NCBI RefSeq assembly: GCF_026745355.1
Contig: NC_079206.1
Location: forward strand, 21,569,399 to 21,633,398
Source of the DNA: Beta vulgaris subsp. vulgaris
Taxonomy: Eukaryota; Streptophyta; Magnoliopsida; Caryophyllales; Amaranthaceae
Direction of reading: 5' to 3'
DNA: 64,000 nucleotides
The notes beneath the pieces were generated by a model that saw only the letters and a program-made list of their open reading frames with translations, ran no database searches and was not told where the DNA came from. Shown piece after piece: positions 1 through 11,260 of this stretch (positions are counted from its first letter, which is position 1; each line of letters starts with the position of its first letter). The position numbers and the translations under genes were made by a program.

Positions 1-1368
1 AGCAATCACCCATCGAGCATGAAAGCGAAGAACAAGCAGCCCCACACTATCAGGTGTGTCAAAATTAGCCCCATTTGTGTTTTTTACTGGAGAAAATTCT
101 TCTTTTCGTAAAACACGAGAATATAAATAAATGAATATCACATTCGCATTCATAGCCAAAGGTCTATTTTAAATAAGGAAGCGGATGAAAACAGATCACC
201 TCAAAGAGTGCAGGAAAAGGAGAATATGCGAAGACATCACATATAATTACCATGATAACCAGGCACTAGAGGGGCACCAGAGGAACACCTGCTTCACCCA
301 TTATCTCCCTGCTTCACTATCCTATTTCCCCTACCTTTTTCCAGCTCACACTCACCCTTGATTTCAACTAACCTTAATCTCATACCAACGAACATCTCAT
401 AATTGTACATGAAAGATATGTTATTAGAGTTTTAAAGATTGCGGAGTTCTGAATGACCACCTCAGGCAGTCCTCAGAGATACAGAGATGCACTAACAAAA
501 GCACATAACAAAACCCAATATTTTGAAGTTTTCCCACAATGTTATCTACATTACTCAAAGCCTTAGTACTAGTGTGGGGTACGGGTACATTTCCCAGTCT
601 ACTATAGCAATTTTAGTAAAGTTTTAGTGTTTTCACTCCTATGTCAGGATATAGGGTCTCCAACGGAGAACTTGATGTGATAGAGTGTCCCAAGTACTAC
701 AGATTGCGTACTTATTAGTCCAAAGATAACCTACTTTCTACATAAAAGGATATCTAATGTCTACAAACAACTGCCAAACAAAATTTGAATTGAGAGATTA
801 GAAGGATGAGCTATGATACTTGCCTATCAGTTAGCAAAGGCAATGTACGGTCATTTAGCATGCATTTTTCAAAGTATACATGACTACTATTTCCGGATGG
901 AGCTGAGTGTGATACCATACAGAACTTCAAAAGCAACAAAAAGCTAGGCACTACTACAAGTAAATTTGTCAAGATTCCAAGACAAATCCACTAGAACTAG
1001 TTGTCCCTATAACAAGAACAAGATCGATATCCGGCCCGATCATCAACGATACAATTCTAATTCTCACCAAGACTTCAAATGTACATAGAAAATTCACCCA
1101 CCACAAAGTTTAAATTCAAATTTCAATCAGTCAACTACCCTTCTCCAAATGAACACCATATTACTAAATTTTCCCAAGAATACTAATTCCAAATGCCCAT
1201 AATTAAAAGAATCATCAAGATAATTACCATTATATAAATCAGAGCAACATGGTCAGCAAGAACTGAGCCTAAAATAACAAAAATTTGGAAATTGAACAAT
1301 TTGAAAGTAAATGAATCAATAATGAGAATAGGGTAATATTAAAAGAAGCAAAATTTGTAATAAAACTT
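1..1368 (-). other. Intron or left flank of the maspardin-like gene; no exon recognised
   Basis: AT-rich sequence downstream, on the minus strand, of a clear splice donor at 1369-1370. I searched it on the minus strand for the next maspardin segment, the conserved block that follows the first exon in this family, and found none. The first intron therefore probably runs past the left edge. No repeat or RNA gene stands out. Confidence 0.5.
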
Positions 1369-1370
1369 AC

Positions 1371-1475
1371 AGGAATTTGGTGAAGAGGAACTTGGGATTT
1401 GAAGTAGATGTAATCACCAGGAGCCGAGAATACGCCTTTGCCTTTGATGTTTTTCATTAGAGCTGATCTTCTCAC
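1371..1475 (-). CDS. Maspardin-like alpha/beta-hydrolase-fold protein, first coding exon (partial gene)
   Basis: The minus-strand reading is MRRSALMKNIKGKGVFSAPG and continues with DYIYFKSQVPLHQIP, up to a GTAAGT donor at 1370-1365. The block GVFSAPGDYIYFKSQVPLH matches, from memory, the N-terminus of plant maspardin (SPG21/ACP33 homologue), an alpha/beta-hydrolase-fold protein. The animal protein acts on endosomes and the trans-Golgi; the plant role is not well known. Two start codons are possible, at 1475 or six codons later at 1457; plant homologues begin close to GVFSAPGDY, so the second may be the true one. The remaining exons, including the hydrolase core, lie beyond the left edge. Upstream minus-strand sequence (1476-2450) would hold the 5' UTR and promoter. 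Confidence 0.6.
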
Positions 1476-2900
1476 AGTTTGCTACCGTTGAACTTTGAAT
1501 TATGAATAAAAATGCAATGACCCAAGTTAATCTTAATTTCAGAAAATGTTTTGTTGGTTCAAATCAGATCAAAATCTGGGTCTTTTTTATTTTCTCTGAA
1601 GGTCAAGGGTGATCAACATGCTTTTTGTATTTGCATAGAATGGATCATCATCGCGTACGCCTGGTTTAGAGAACTTTTCTCCCAGCTGCATAAATACAAG
1701 GCAACGTCAACATATAACAAAATCAAGATGCACTATAAGCCAAATGAAAGGTCAATCAATCAAATATTAATAGATAGAACCATTTTGCAGTTCTTCAAAA
1801 AACTAAGTAACTAAATTAAAACTAATTAAAAAAAACTCCCAGCAAAAAAGGCTTCACCTTGAGAATTCTGCAAGCAAAATACTTATGACCAATAAAAGGT
1901 TTTTGTCTTTCAGTTTCAAGCCTGATGATGATCAAAATCAAGAAGTATAAAGTGCAACTTGAAAAAGATGATCAAGAATCAAAAAAAAAAAAAAACCTTC
2001 TCCAGTTCACCAGTTTTCTTCAAATTGGCAGCAGCAGGTCCCGCCATGGAAATCGGCTTCGTCACTCCAAACTGCATCACCAATCCCTCCGCAGTCCCCA
2101 TCTAACTCAACAGAAACTCTGTAATTTATTCAGAATCAAACCGAAATTCGGCAAATTAAAGAAGAAAAAAAACCCTAATTATGCGATGATAATTGATATA
2201 TCTAAATTCTATAATGCATCTGAAATCGAGATCAAAATCGAAATACAAAATCGCGATCAAAGAAAATAAAGTAGAAAATTGAGAATTGAAAAAGCGGGGG
2301 TTTAGTAATTGGAACCTTAATTTGAGGAATAAAGAAGTAGAAAGAACAACTCTAGAAAAATCGGAAGGAGGGACGAGTTGTAAGTGACGATGCTCGTTTT
2401 CCCGGTGGAATTTTGTCTGCCTGAAATTCCAAGTAATTCAAGAATCGTTAAGGAAGAAGAAGGGTTTATGCGTACAACTTAGAACTTGAAAACGGTTTTA
2501 GAGCCAAAATGCAAGATTACGTACTTAGTGCTCCTAGTTTTTAGCCATGAAAGTTTTTTTTTATTTGATTATTTTGACAGATTTATTATTTATTAATAAC
2601 AAAGTAAAGATAACAGTTTTTATATTCTCATAAAAAAAATTAAAGCATCACGCATAATATTTTCATAGCAAAGATAACACATATTAAGATAAGTGTTAAA
2701 TAATATATTATCAATACAACCTAAGATAACAGTTCTACAGTTAAAACGTTAAATTTAGACTTTACATAATGGTTGCTTAAATAAGAGTTAATTTAGGGGT
2801 GTTATGTTTGCCCTTTTTTGTAGTAGTGATCGTTGTTCATTTTGTCGTTCGTATTCATAATTCGCATTAGGTCGATAATCCATAATTATTGTCCATACTT
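1476..2900. other. Intergenic / presumed promoter side of the maspardin-like gene
   Basis: No supported gene. Open frames here (for example 1551-1814 and 1925-2269 on the plus strand) are AT-rich, hold homopolymer runs such as the A tract near 1981, and show no domain. The stretch probably contains the 5' UTR and promoter of the minus-strand maspardin-like gene, but I could not place a TATA box with confidence. Confidence 0.35.
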
Positions 2901-2939
2901 ATAAAATTTATAAGCACATAATAATCACGTAATCAAATC

Positions 2940-5731
2940 GTTTTACACTAACGGGATCTATGTTTAGATGGGCATCAGAGATTACCTCGTGACGCGTGCC
3001 CAAAAGTTAAGTTCACCGAACGGATTATCACTCTTGATATTCCTCGTCTACGAAATCGGAGTCTACAATAAATGTTAGCGATATCTAAGTTAGTTCCTAA
3101 ATAACCTTTTTTTATGTATATAAAATATAGGATTTAAATAACTCAAATAACTTAAAGAAATTCTTAATGATTCTAAGGGAGTTTATAGATCAAAGTAAAT
3201 TATTTTAAGTACTCACAAAAATTACTTAATTAATTATTTTAAATACAGAAAACTAACTTATTATACTCTTTATTTTATTTTAGAAATATAAGAAACATCT
3301 TCAAGTTATAAAGGATTAAAAGCCTGTTCGGCAAAAGTAGCTGTTGTAGTAGCTGTTAGCTGTCGGAGTAGCTGTTAGCTGTCTACTAGTAGCTGTCAGC
3401 TTTTAACTATTTAAGTAGTTGTTTAACATATAAGTGTTTGGTAAAAGTAGCTGTCGAGATTGTATGAGATAAAAATAATATATTATTTAATCAACAATAA
3501 CATGACTATTTATTTCTACCAAATAATTTACCTATCTATTCCTATCTAAATAATTTTTTACTACTAACAAAATATATCAACTCTAAGGCAATTATTACAA
3601 CACCTTTAGTTATTTTTTATAACCATTAAAATGTGAAGGTATAATATTCTTCTTACAATACTGATTTATCTAACTTATGCATGCAAATTGCAACATCTCA
3701 TTGATGTGGCACGTTCCAAGAGCTCCAAATCAGGGATGAACAATAGAAAGAATACTCATGCTACATGGCAGATTATACACTTTAATGGAGAACAATAGAT
3801 TCTCTATTAATTCAATTAGTTTAGGAGAAAAATCCACAAATATTTGAACAATCTCGCATAAGACAATTGAAATTCATTGACTCTGCCAACTTTCTAACTA
3901 ATCCCTTCTGAGTTTCATATAAGGAAGCCAACAAAACCCTCAAAATTACCAAATCAATTTATTTCATCTTCATCATAGCTCCACAAATTACCCTTTTTAA
4001 TTAGAAGTGAAGCTTCCAACACTCTTTTTCTTGTAATTTCTAGCCTTAAATTTTATGGGTTTGATTGGTTTCAAGTGTTGAAGAAAATAAAAACCACCAC
4101 CGTTGAAGCCCACCACTCCGCCTCTCTCCTCTAATCCATCAATGGATGACACACTACTGGAACCACCATCACAACCAGCAACTCCGCCGTCGTCAACGAC
4201 GCCGGCAAAACCCGACAACAAAAATGGCATCAATGGATGAGTTCTTTTTCGCTCGTGTTTTCTCTCACCTCAGCCAACCCCAAGAGGTGATTTGCAAGAA
4301 AAATCAAGAATTTCCTCCATTGTCATCGAACTCGAGGAAGAAGATGAGAATTTCAAGGATTTCTTGTACTTTTTTTGGGAAAAAAAAGTTAAAAAAATTG
4401 AAGAACGCTACTTTTGCTTTTGAACGCTATTAATTGTAACGTTTATCAAAAGCTATCTATTCACTACTTCAAACTCCAAACACTACTCCCACCTCTACAA
4501 TACCAAACACTTAATTAGTGTTTTGACTTGGTCAAAACACTAAAAGCTAGTTGAAAAGCTAACGCCGAACACGCCCTAAGTTAAAACTAAAACATACTAA
4601 CTTAATTAATGTAAGCTAGTTTAGGAAAGTCATTGATTTTGTTTTAAGAATAAAAGTAAACTAAATGAAACTAATTAAACAAAAAGGAAAAGGAAATTTT
4701 AAAGGATCAGTTTTCTCAAACTGAGAGAACGTAACAAAGGAAGAACAAAAGAAGAGGAGGGAGAAAACAAGAGAGGCGACAGAGGAGATGGAGCAGGGGA
4801 GGGTGAAGGAAATCGGTGGTGGCTACTGTGGCCGGAGGAACGAAGCAGGTGCTGTGAAAAGGGCTGGGTTCGAGGGTGGCTGGGCGACAGTAGGGGCTGC
4901 ACGAATTGAGGGGGGTTGGGCTGGCGGTTGCGTTTGTCGCGGTGGTTGGCCGCGATACAGGTGGTCGGGTGTTTTTTTCGAGTGGTGGTTTCCGGTGTTG
5001 TGGTGGTTCGAAGGAGCAGAGGAGGTTGTTAATGATGGATTCAAAATTTTATTTTCCAAAATGAAAATCAGAAATTAAGGGAGAAGAGAAAGATTGAAGC
5101 AGACCGTTGCAGTTTAACTTGTTTGCTTGAGCAATTTGGTGAGTAAAGTTCAGTTTTTATAGAGAGGTTTGGTCAGAAATCTTGAGCTTGGTCAAGCTCC
5201 ATTAATGGTGGAAGTGAGGTGTGAGGACTATGGTGTTTAGCCTTTGAAAATTTGTCCCTAAATCTTATATTTGTGGACTAAAATTCAATTTGCACTGACA
5301 ATATTGGCTTCTTTTGCTGCTGAATTTCAGACGTGAGAGGAGGGAGGGAGATGAAGAAATAGTCTTCATCTTCTTTCCTTTTTTTTTTTTTTGTTTTTTT
5401 CCTTTTTCTTTTTGACTAGAAGGCATATGGACTATGGACCTGGTATTCGGGCTTTGGATTGCTGAAGTAGATGGAGAATATGTACAATACTACAAGGATA
5501 CCCACAACCAAATTTAAAGAGTTTAATTAATTAGAAATAATGAAATGATGAATAATAAAACAAGTAAATGATTTGTTTTAAACTGGTTAAATAAATCAAA
5601 ACTAAATGAAATCATTATTCTAATAAACATAATTATCAAATAAAATATCATTATCATAAAATAATTTTAAGCGAAAATAATATTAAATCTTAATAAATAA
5701 TAAAATAATCTTTAAAAATTCGGGGTATTAC
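2940..5731 (+). mobile_element. Probable solo or truncated Ty3/gypsy-type LTR, split by a hAT-like insertion
   Basis: The sequence before 3321 and after 4577 reads as one continuous low-complexity block once the inserted element is removed. It ends at about 5731 in TTCGGGGTATTACA, the form of 3' terminus typical of chromovirus LTRs (GGGGT...TACA). The ACGCGTGCCC and CTACGAAATCGGAGTCTACA neighbourhood near 2993-3070 also resembles LTR sequence of that group. The 5' terminus and a target-site duplication could not be found, so the left limit is approximate. No internal gag or pol follows, because mitochondrial-like DNA begins at the right end. The GC-rich frame at 4788-5078 falls inside and is not supported as a gene. 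Confidence 0.4.
3321..4576. mobile_element. Non-autonomous hAT-like DNA transposon inside the LTR block
   Basis: The left end GCCTGTTCGGCAAAAGTAGC and the reverse complement of the right end (GGGCGTGTTCGGCGTTAGC) form short terminal inverted repeats sharing TGTTCGGC. AGCTGTT/AGCTACT motifs repeat just inside the left end (3333-3450) and recur inverted near the right end. Flanking octamers GATTAAAA and AGTTAAAA agree at 6 of 8 positions, compatible with a decayed 8-bp hAT target duplication. No transposase frame is present. The interior (about 3990-4430) has a coding-like patch beginning ATGGATGACACACTACTGGA at 4142 that stops after 32 codons. Confidence 0.5.
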
Positions 5732-6080
5732 AATTTATGTGCCAGAATACAGAGAGACTGGGTAGGAAAGTGGAAGAGACTTTTTTTGTATAAGATAATC
5801 AAAGGGAGTGTGAAAGCTGCAATAATTCTTTGGAAAAGCCCGATTCGATTCTCATTGTCTTCGAGCTTTAATTCTTCAATCCACTGATTCGTTCCTTCAT
5901 ATACCTCCCCACCAATAGATATAGACAATTAAGAATAACCAAACCACATCTACAAAATGCCAGTACCATGCAGCTGCTTCAGAGCCAACGTGATGTTCCA
6001 TGGTCAGATGACCAAAATATTGGCGAATACCACATATAATCAGAGCACAAACAAGGGTTGTTTGAAAATGAACAGAGAAG
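5731..6080 (-). pseudogene. cox3: Nuclear mitochondrial insertion (NUMT): 3' end of cox3 overlapping the start of sdh4
   Basis: On the minus strand, 6050-5897 encodes [19 protein letters not shown] followed by [18 protein letters not shown] and YWWGGI, then a TGA at 5899-5897. This is the C-terminus of cytochrome c oxidase subunit III. Just upstream (6050-6085) the similarity fades through a small deletion. A second minus-strand frame, 5928-5728, overlaps the cox3 end and reads [20 protein letters not shown]; its position fits sdh4, which overlaps cox3 in many plant mitochondrial genomes (the sdh4 identity is inferred from this arrangement). Both frames are fragments and cannot make a working protein. 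The piece directly abuts the LTR-like terminus at 5731. Confidence 0.8.
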
Positions 6081-7100
6081 CTAACGCACTACTTATTTTC
6101 TGCCTACTAGCAATGCAACGACTCCTGATAAATACTCAAACTGAACTAGTTTCTCTCTCTTCCTTGCTTGTAAAAAGTCAAAAAACAGATTAATCGCCGA
6201 CGCCTATACTTGAATTGAAGGAGAACCACTGAAAAACAACTTTAATGCAGATGTCCTGAAAAAGTACTTCGTTTGAATATTGTCATTAGCAATATGATTT
6301 GTAAGAAAGGCCAGTAGAGCCCAAGTATGAAATAAAAGAACTCTTAAAGTTATTATTATGAATTATTCGCACTAACATTTTCTCTTATCCGTGCACAACA
6401 CAATTAGATGACGTTAATAGTCCTTTAACAAAAAAGGGACCAGAACGCGTCAATAAGCGCAAAAATAACAAAAAAAAAAAAGCAGAGGGAAAGGTTGGAG
6501 CATAGAGCCCAGCCAAAGCCCTCTGCAGCAACGCAAAGGCTTGAGTTACAACTAAACCTAATCTATGACTAGCAAGACACGAAGAACGAATGGTAAGGTT
6601 GAAGTATGAAGCTTAGCCCAAGCCCACAACAGTCAAGGTAAAGATTGAGACCCGAGCTCAGCCAAAAGGCGGGACGGTGCCGAGACTCGGGGCAATTTGT
6701 CGCAGATGTTTAGACTTTTGCTATTGCAAAAGTGATGAATTTAGTCATACGAAAAATACACATACTTACTTGCAATGATCAGGGCAGGTTCGTAGAATAC
6801 TATGATTGACAACACATAATGTATTTGTGGGAATGGTCATAATGGACTTTTTGGAAAAGAAAGAGATCGTTGATGGTGTCATCCATGATCTGTTGTTATT
6901 GAACTAGGAAAATTAAATAGTCATCCGTTGCGTCATTAGAACGTTGTGACGTTATTTGAACAATGATAAATAAAACATCCCGAAAAAATAACACACAGTG
7001 AAATAATGTCGTTGAACATCAACGACATTTGATGACAACTTTGTCGTTTATTACCTCTGAACAAAAATAAAATGAAACATCACAAATTACTTAGCTAGAA
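6081..7100. other. Intergenic sequence, no gene recognised
   Basis: No coding region is supported. At 6480-6690 two loosely similar GC-richer segments occur, each with a form of AGGTTGAAGTATGA and AGCCCAAGCCC, suggesting an old imperfect duplication. The stretch 6900-7090 could be the decayed 3' untranslated end of the neighbouring retroelement, but I found no copy of the LTR that lies at 10270. Confidence 0.3.
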
Positions 7101-7184
7101 GAAGTATCTTTTAACGTGGGTGGCATTCCAGCTACGTGGTACCATACTTCCATCGTGTCGGGTCAATTGGTAGGAACGACTTTA

Positions 7185-8210
7185 CTAATCTGGTAGGGAC
7201 CTTCCTATATGGACCCAACTTACCAGCATTGAGCTCTTGTGTATCTGAAATACCTTTCTTAGTACCCAATCACCTTCGACAAAGGACTTGGCTTGGACAT
7301 TTTTATTGAAGCTTATTGCCACGATTTGTTGTTGGGCTGCCATGCGCACCAACGCTGTGTCTCGCAGTTCTTCCATAGTATTCTGATCGCTGAACAGTTC
7401 GTCGGGATCCTGCTGCTCTGTCGTTAAACCATATCTAGCAGTTGGGACATTTACCTCGGTTGGCAAGAAAGCTTCGCATCCATAGACCAGCGAGAATGGT
7501 GTTTGTCCTGCCGCGATGCGTGGCGTTGTGCGATTTGCTTATAAGATAGACGGTAATGCTTCTGCCCATTTTCCTTTCTTCGCAGTGAGACGTTTCTTTA
7601 ACGTGTCAATGACTGTCTTGTTGCTGGATTCAGCTTGTTCATTAGCTTGTGGGTATTTAGGCGTTGATGTCAATAGGGTAATGTTCCATTCGTCATAGAA
7701 GTGTTTCGTCTTGTCGCTAATAAACTATGACCCATTGTCGCATATTATTTCGGATGGGACGCAAAACCTGTAAATAATGTTAGTATATATATAAGAAATA
7801 ACTTCTTTATCTCGTACTTGCTGAAAGGATTATGCTTCTATCCATTTAGAAAAATAATTGGTTAGTGCTAACATAAAGACCTTCTGTCCTGGGGATGGAG
7901 GTAATTTACCAACTATATACATTCCCTATTTCATGAAAGGCCATGGAGTTAAAGAAGGATGCAAAACTTCACAGGATTTATGCGTCATACCTATGTGTCG
8001 CTGACAACTGTCGCACTTGGTAATATACCTGATCGCGTCTTGCTTCATTGTTGGCCAGTAATAACCCATTCGTAATGCTTTGTTGGATAGGTTGCGTCCT
8101 CCTGAGTGGTTTCCGCATGTCCGTTCGTGTAGATCTTCCAGGACTTTGTTCCACTGGTTCTTTTCTAAGTAACGTAGGTACGGGCCAACAACTGATTTTT
8201 TAAACAACAC
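7185..8210 (-). pseudogene. Integrase region of the Tat-type element (broken)
   Basis: The minus-strand segment 8210-7926 has the integrase zinc-binding pattern: LHERTCGNHSGGRNL followed by GYYWPTMKQDAIRYITKCDS and CQRHIG, supplying the His-His-Cys-Cys ligands. The catalytic core after 7926 is interrupted by stops. The segment 7466-7185 (TARYGLTTEQQDPD, AKSFVEGDWVLRKVFQ) corresponds to the C-terminal part of gypsy polyproteins. Integrase would insert the cDNA; this copy cannot. Confidence 0.75.
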
Positions 8211-8229
8211 CCCTTGGATGATGACGTAT

Positions 8230-9153
8230 CTTAATGCCTTGAAGCGAAATCTGTGCGCTTCCGCTTAATCTGCTAGGACTATGTCGTTAGTAAGGTATTC
8301 GTAAAGTGATTTTGTCCAACTAATACTTACCTCCTTAGCAATAGGACTTCCAGTTGTTGCGTCATCATCAACAAGATTTAAGTCATTGTCGCAAGTAGCT
8401 AAGTTGTCCTCTTCGTCAGTTTGGACGCACTCTTCCAGCGTCGCGACAAGATCAGTAGCGTGTTTGGTTTTGCTTATTGTTGGAGTTGCTAAGTGGACGA
8501 TCAGAACGGAGGTGAAGGATATGTCTCTTAAGGATGATCCGAGATTAGCTAGTGCCTCTGCCTGGGTATTCTGGTCTATTGGGATCTGCAAAATATCGAA
8601 AGCATTAAACATCTTACTCTTTTCTTGAGCGACTTCTAGGTACAACGTCATTTTGGAGTCCTTTGCAGCAAATTCGCCCTTGATTTGACTGACTATCAAT
8701 AATGAATCGCTGTAGACTTTCAATGCTTTTGAGCCCAAGTCGCTTGCCAGGATCATCCCTGCTATCAATGCTTCGTATTCAGCCTCATCGTTTGTCGCTT
8801 TAAACTTGCAACAAATAGCTCGTATTATCTATCCCCTTATAGCGACTTTAGCACAACACCTAGACCTGCACCACGAAAGTTAGACGATCTGTCAACAAAT
8901 AAGGTCCATGTGTCATGATTAATATGATTAATCTAGGCAATTTCATCCTCTGCGAGTTTCTCTAGCTCTGGGCTAAAGTCAGCCATAAAATCGGCAAAAG
9001 CTTGCGACTTGACTGTTGTTCTGGGAAGGTACTGGATGTCATAGCCACAGAGTGTTATAACCCACTTGCTCATGCGACCTGTTAATTCGAGTCGTCGCAA
9101 GACATACTTTATCGGATAATTAGTCATAACGATAACATTTTGAGTTTCAAAAC
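8230..9153 (-). pseudogene. Reverse transcriptase tail plus RNase H domains of the Tat-type element
   Basis: From 9153 the minus strand reads TNYPIKYVLRRLELTGRMSK then WVITLCGYDIQYLPR and AFADFMADF, the RT-RNase H connection of Ty3/gypsy pol. From about 8925 a second RNase H begins (TLFVDRSSNFRGAGLGVVL); after a stop it continues with NDEAEYEALIAGMILASD, YSDSLLIVSQIKGEFAAK and LQIPIDQNTQAEALANL. The acidic residues expected in VD, NEAEYEA and YSD are visible. At least one in-frame stop (about 8840) and the lost RT fingers and palm make it a relic. Confidence 0.75.
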
Positions 9154-10208
9154 AGTTTTTCTTCTTTGGGACGTAAGATTTGCGGTCACCTGAGCTCTCT
9201 GGTGCATGACGGGTAGAGATAGTGTTAAGGATAACATCATCTTCTTCCATACGCATCTGCGCCAATGCTCGTGACTTGACTTCCTCGAACGTCTAGCATG
9301 GATATTTCGTCAAGCGATTGTATAGCTTTGACCGGAGAATCAATCCTTTCCTGAAACATTCGATAGCAATTTTAGTGTCAAGGTCTTTAATACTAAGTAT
9401 ATCTTTGTTAAAGCAATTGTAATGATCGCGGACGGATTCTCTTGGTCCTTGCACAACGCCATATAGATCACTGGTCTGTTTGTCCAAGCTGCGGCTGCCT
9501 TCGAACTTATCGTTGAACTTGTTGACCAAGGTGGAGAAGTTGCTGATGCTTCCTGGCTTGAGGGACCCAAGCCAATTGAGAACGGGGCCAGTTAGCGTAG
9601 CTCCAAAAGATTTGCACATGCAGGCTTCCACGAGATGTCAGGGGATAGACGCTTGCCACATTCGCTGCTTATATTGGGCGACATGCTCGCCAGGATCGGT
9701 CTGTGGCAGTGAGGACAAGCAGATTGAGCTTCTTAAGAAGTGTCACCTTTGAAATCCTTTCCGCGAACGGTGACGCTGCATAACCATCAGGATACTCCAC
9801 AATACCGGGCGTTGGTTCCCCTGGAAGTTGGGACATAAGCTTCATCAGGCGTCGATTTTGCTTTTCAATCAGGACCATTCGCTTCGCCATAGGATCTTCG
9901 TCTTCTGTTTCAGGGATCTTCTCGGGATCGTTCAAGGAGTCATAATTTGCGAGCTCTTTGTCGCCATCAGAGTCGACACTGTCGGAATTAGTGAAGGGTT
10001 GCATGATAAGGATATCCTCCATATTGACACGACATCTAGCTCTGGACGCCTTTGTTGAAGCTAACTCTTCTTGTAGCTTTTGAATTTTCTCTTAGGACGA
10101 CGAGACGTCAGAGGACAAACGCTCATTAGCCTTTTTCATTTCTGTCATCTCTGCCTTTATTTGATCATAGAGCTTTTGCATTTCGTCAAGATTCATTGCT
10201 TCAGACAT
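9154..10208 (-). pseudogene. gag of the Tat-type element (broken)
   Basis: The minus-strand start at 10208 reads MSEAMNLDEMQKLYDQIKAE and meets a stop (near 10092) before continuing in the segment MEDILIMQPFTNSDSV (10022). The core, 9631-9293, contains GPVLNWLGSLKPGSISNFS and FNDKFEGSRS, the retrotransposon gag fold found in Tat elements. After a stop at 9293 the frame goes on as ALAQMRMEEDDVILN. Gag would form the virus-like particle. Frame changes near 9630-9700 and the internal stops make it non-functional. Its last recognisable residues (YVPKKKN, about 9160) join directly to the end of reverse transcriptase. Confidence 0.75.
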
Positions 10209-10249
10209 TTTGATGGAATTTGAGAGAAAATGATTGATCTGGCTGGTGG

Positions 10250-10268
10250 CCCCACGGTGGGCGCCAAA
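10250..10268 (-). promoter_or_regulatory. Primer-binding site of the Tat-type element
   Basis: Read on the minus strand, TGGCGCCCACCGTGGGGC lies immediately inside the LTR end (TGTTTATGC on the plus strand at 10270). Its position next to the LTR and about 40 bases before the gag start at 10208 fits a tRNA primer-binding site. I did not identify the tRNA. Confidence 0.6.
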
Positions 10269-10269
10269 T

Positions 10270-10960
10270 TGTTTATGCTAAATTTTGCCTTAGCGACAGA
10301 ATTGAATTTCGGGACACAACAACCAAATGTTTGTATGATCAAAGTAAGATATGAATGCAAAGGGGAATTTCAGGGGAGTGACACAAGAAAATGGTGACAC
10401 GAAAAACCCCAATGAAGGTGGATAAAAATCGCGGGTGGAGATGATTCCACCAATCCACTATCAATGACTGTCGTCCAAGATGAACAATCGCTACAATCTT
10501 AGTTTTCAGATCTAAGTACACGCAATGTATTGAAACAAGATTAGTGATTGCCTTTTTCTTATGTAATTTTCTCTTATAATTCAGATGATGTTTTGTATGG
10601 CTTTTTCTTTACATAAATACTACTGCTACCCACTAAATCTGCATCAACGGTTATTTGTCAGAATCTTGGAGCTCTTCCGTTTAAGGCTCGTTCAACTGTA
10701 CCACCTCCTTACTTCTTGCAACTACTGAATCCCTTTATTCCCGTTGGTAGAGCATAGTCGAACTCAGCTCCATCTTTCTCGCACAAGTGGTTTGGAGGTC
10801 ATTGACCTAGTCTTTGCGTTATCATAGTGCGGCTGGTCTTGTGTCACAGTGTCAAAGTCCTTAAGTCGTTGCGTCAATGTCAACCTGAAAATTCAGCCAT
10901 AATAGGAATTGCCTTTAGATATATGCAAAGATAGTTCAGTTCAGTTAAGTTAAAAGTTAA
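10270..10960 (-). mobile_element. 5' LTR of the Tat-type element (outer limit uncertain)
   Basis: The inner edge is fixed by the primer-binding site and the TG/CA boundary (TGTTTATGC at 10270 on the plus strand). The outer edge is a guess, since no second copy exists in the window for comparison and no target duplication was seen. The sequence is non-coding. Confidence 0.45.
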
Positions 10961-10999
10961 AACCAAAAAGAACATTTCCTAACTTGACCCGTTCATGTA

Positions 11000-11260
11000 G
11001 TGTCAGTAGGTCATGTGCTGTCAGTTAAAGCATCCCGGTCCAGAGAGATTGTAAGGCGGGTGGGAAGGGCGTCTGGGAGCGCGCCGCAGCGAGAAGCCCA
11101 ACTGGATCTGAAACTCGCCAGCGATCGGAGTAGTGGAGCGCAGGTGCCTAGGCCACCGCCGAGCTTCATTGTTGACCGGTTGTTTTGATGGCAAGAGAAA
11201 AACAATGTCTCAGGGCCCAAAGGTGTATAATCTATGTTCTTCAGCGACAGCACCACCTGA
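11000..11260. other. GC-rich block of unknown, possibly organellar, origin
   Basis: About 160 bases (11021-11180) are far richer in G and C than the surroundings and keep frames open on both strands (11000-11188 plus, 11256-11011 minus). The look recalls plant mitochondrial intergenic DNA, but no gene is recognisable, so the origin is only an inference. Confidence 0.3.

Larger units (their letters stand above)
7105..10269 (-). mobile_element. Decayed, internally deleted Ty3/gypsy retrotransposon (Tat-type) body
   Basis: Minus-strand order: primer-binding site (10268-10250), gag (from 10208), a scrap of reverse transcriptase/RNase H connection, a second RNase H, integrase zinc-binding region, and C-terminal pol (7466-7185). 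The second RNase H after pol is characteristic of the Tat lineage. Protease and most of reverse transcriptase are missing, so the element could move only with help from an intact relative. Stops and frameshifts interrupt each part. The 5' LTR starts at 10270; the matching 3' LTR was not found on the left, so that end looks truncated. Confidence 0.8.

Noticed and set aside
4788..5078. Open GC-rich frame on the plus strand (and a mirror on the minus strand)
   Set aside because: It is Gly/Trp/Arg-rich by composition, open on both strands, without a domain, and lies inside LTR-like sequence.
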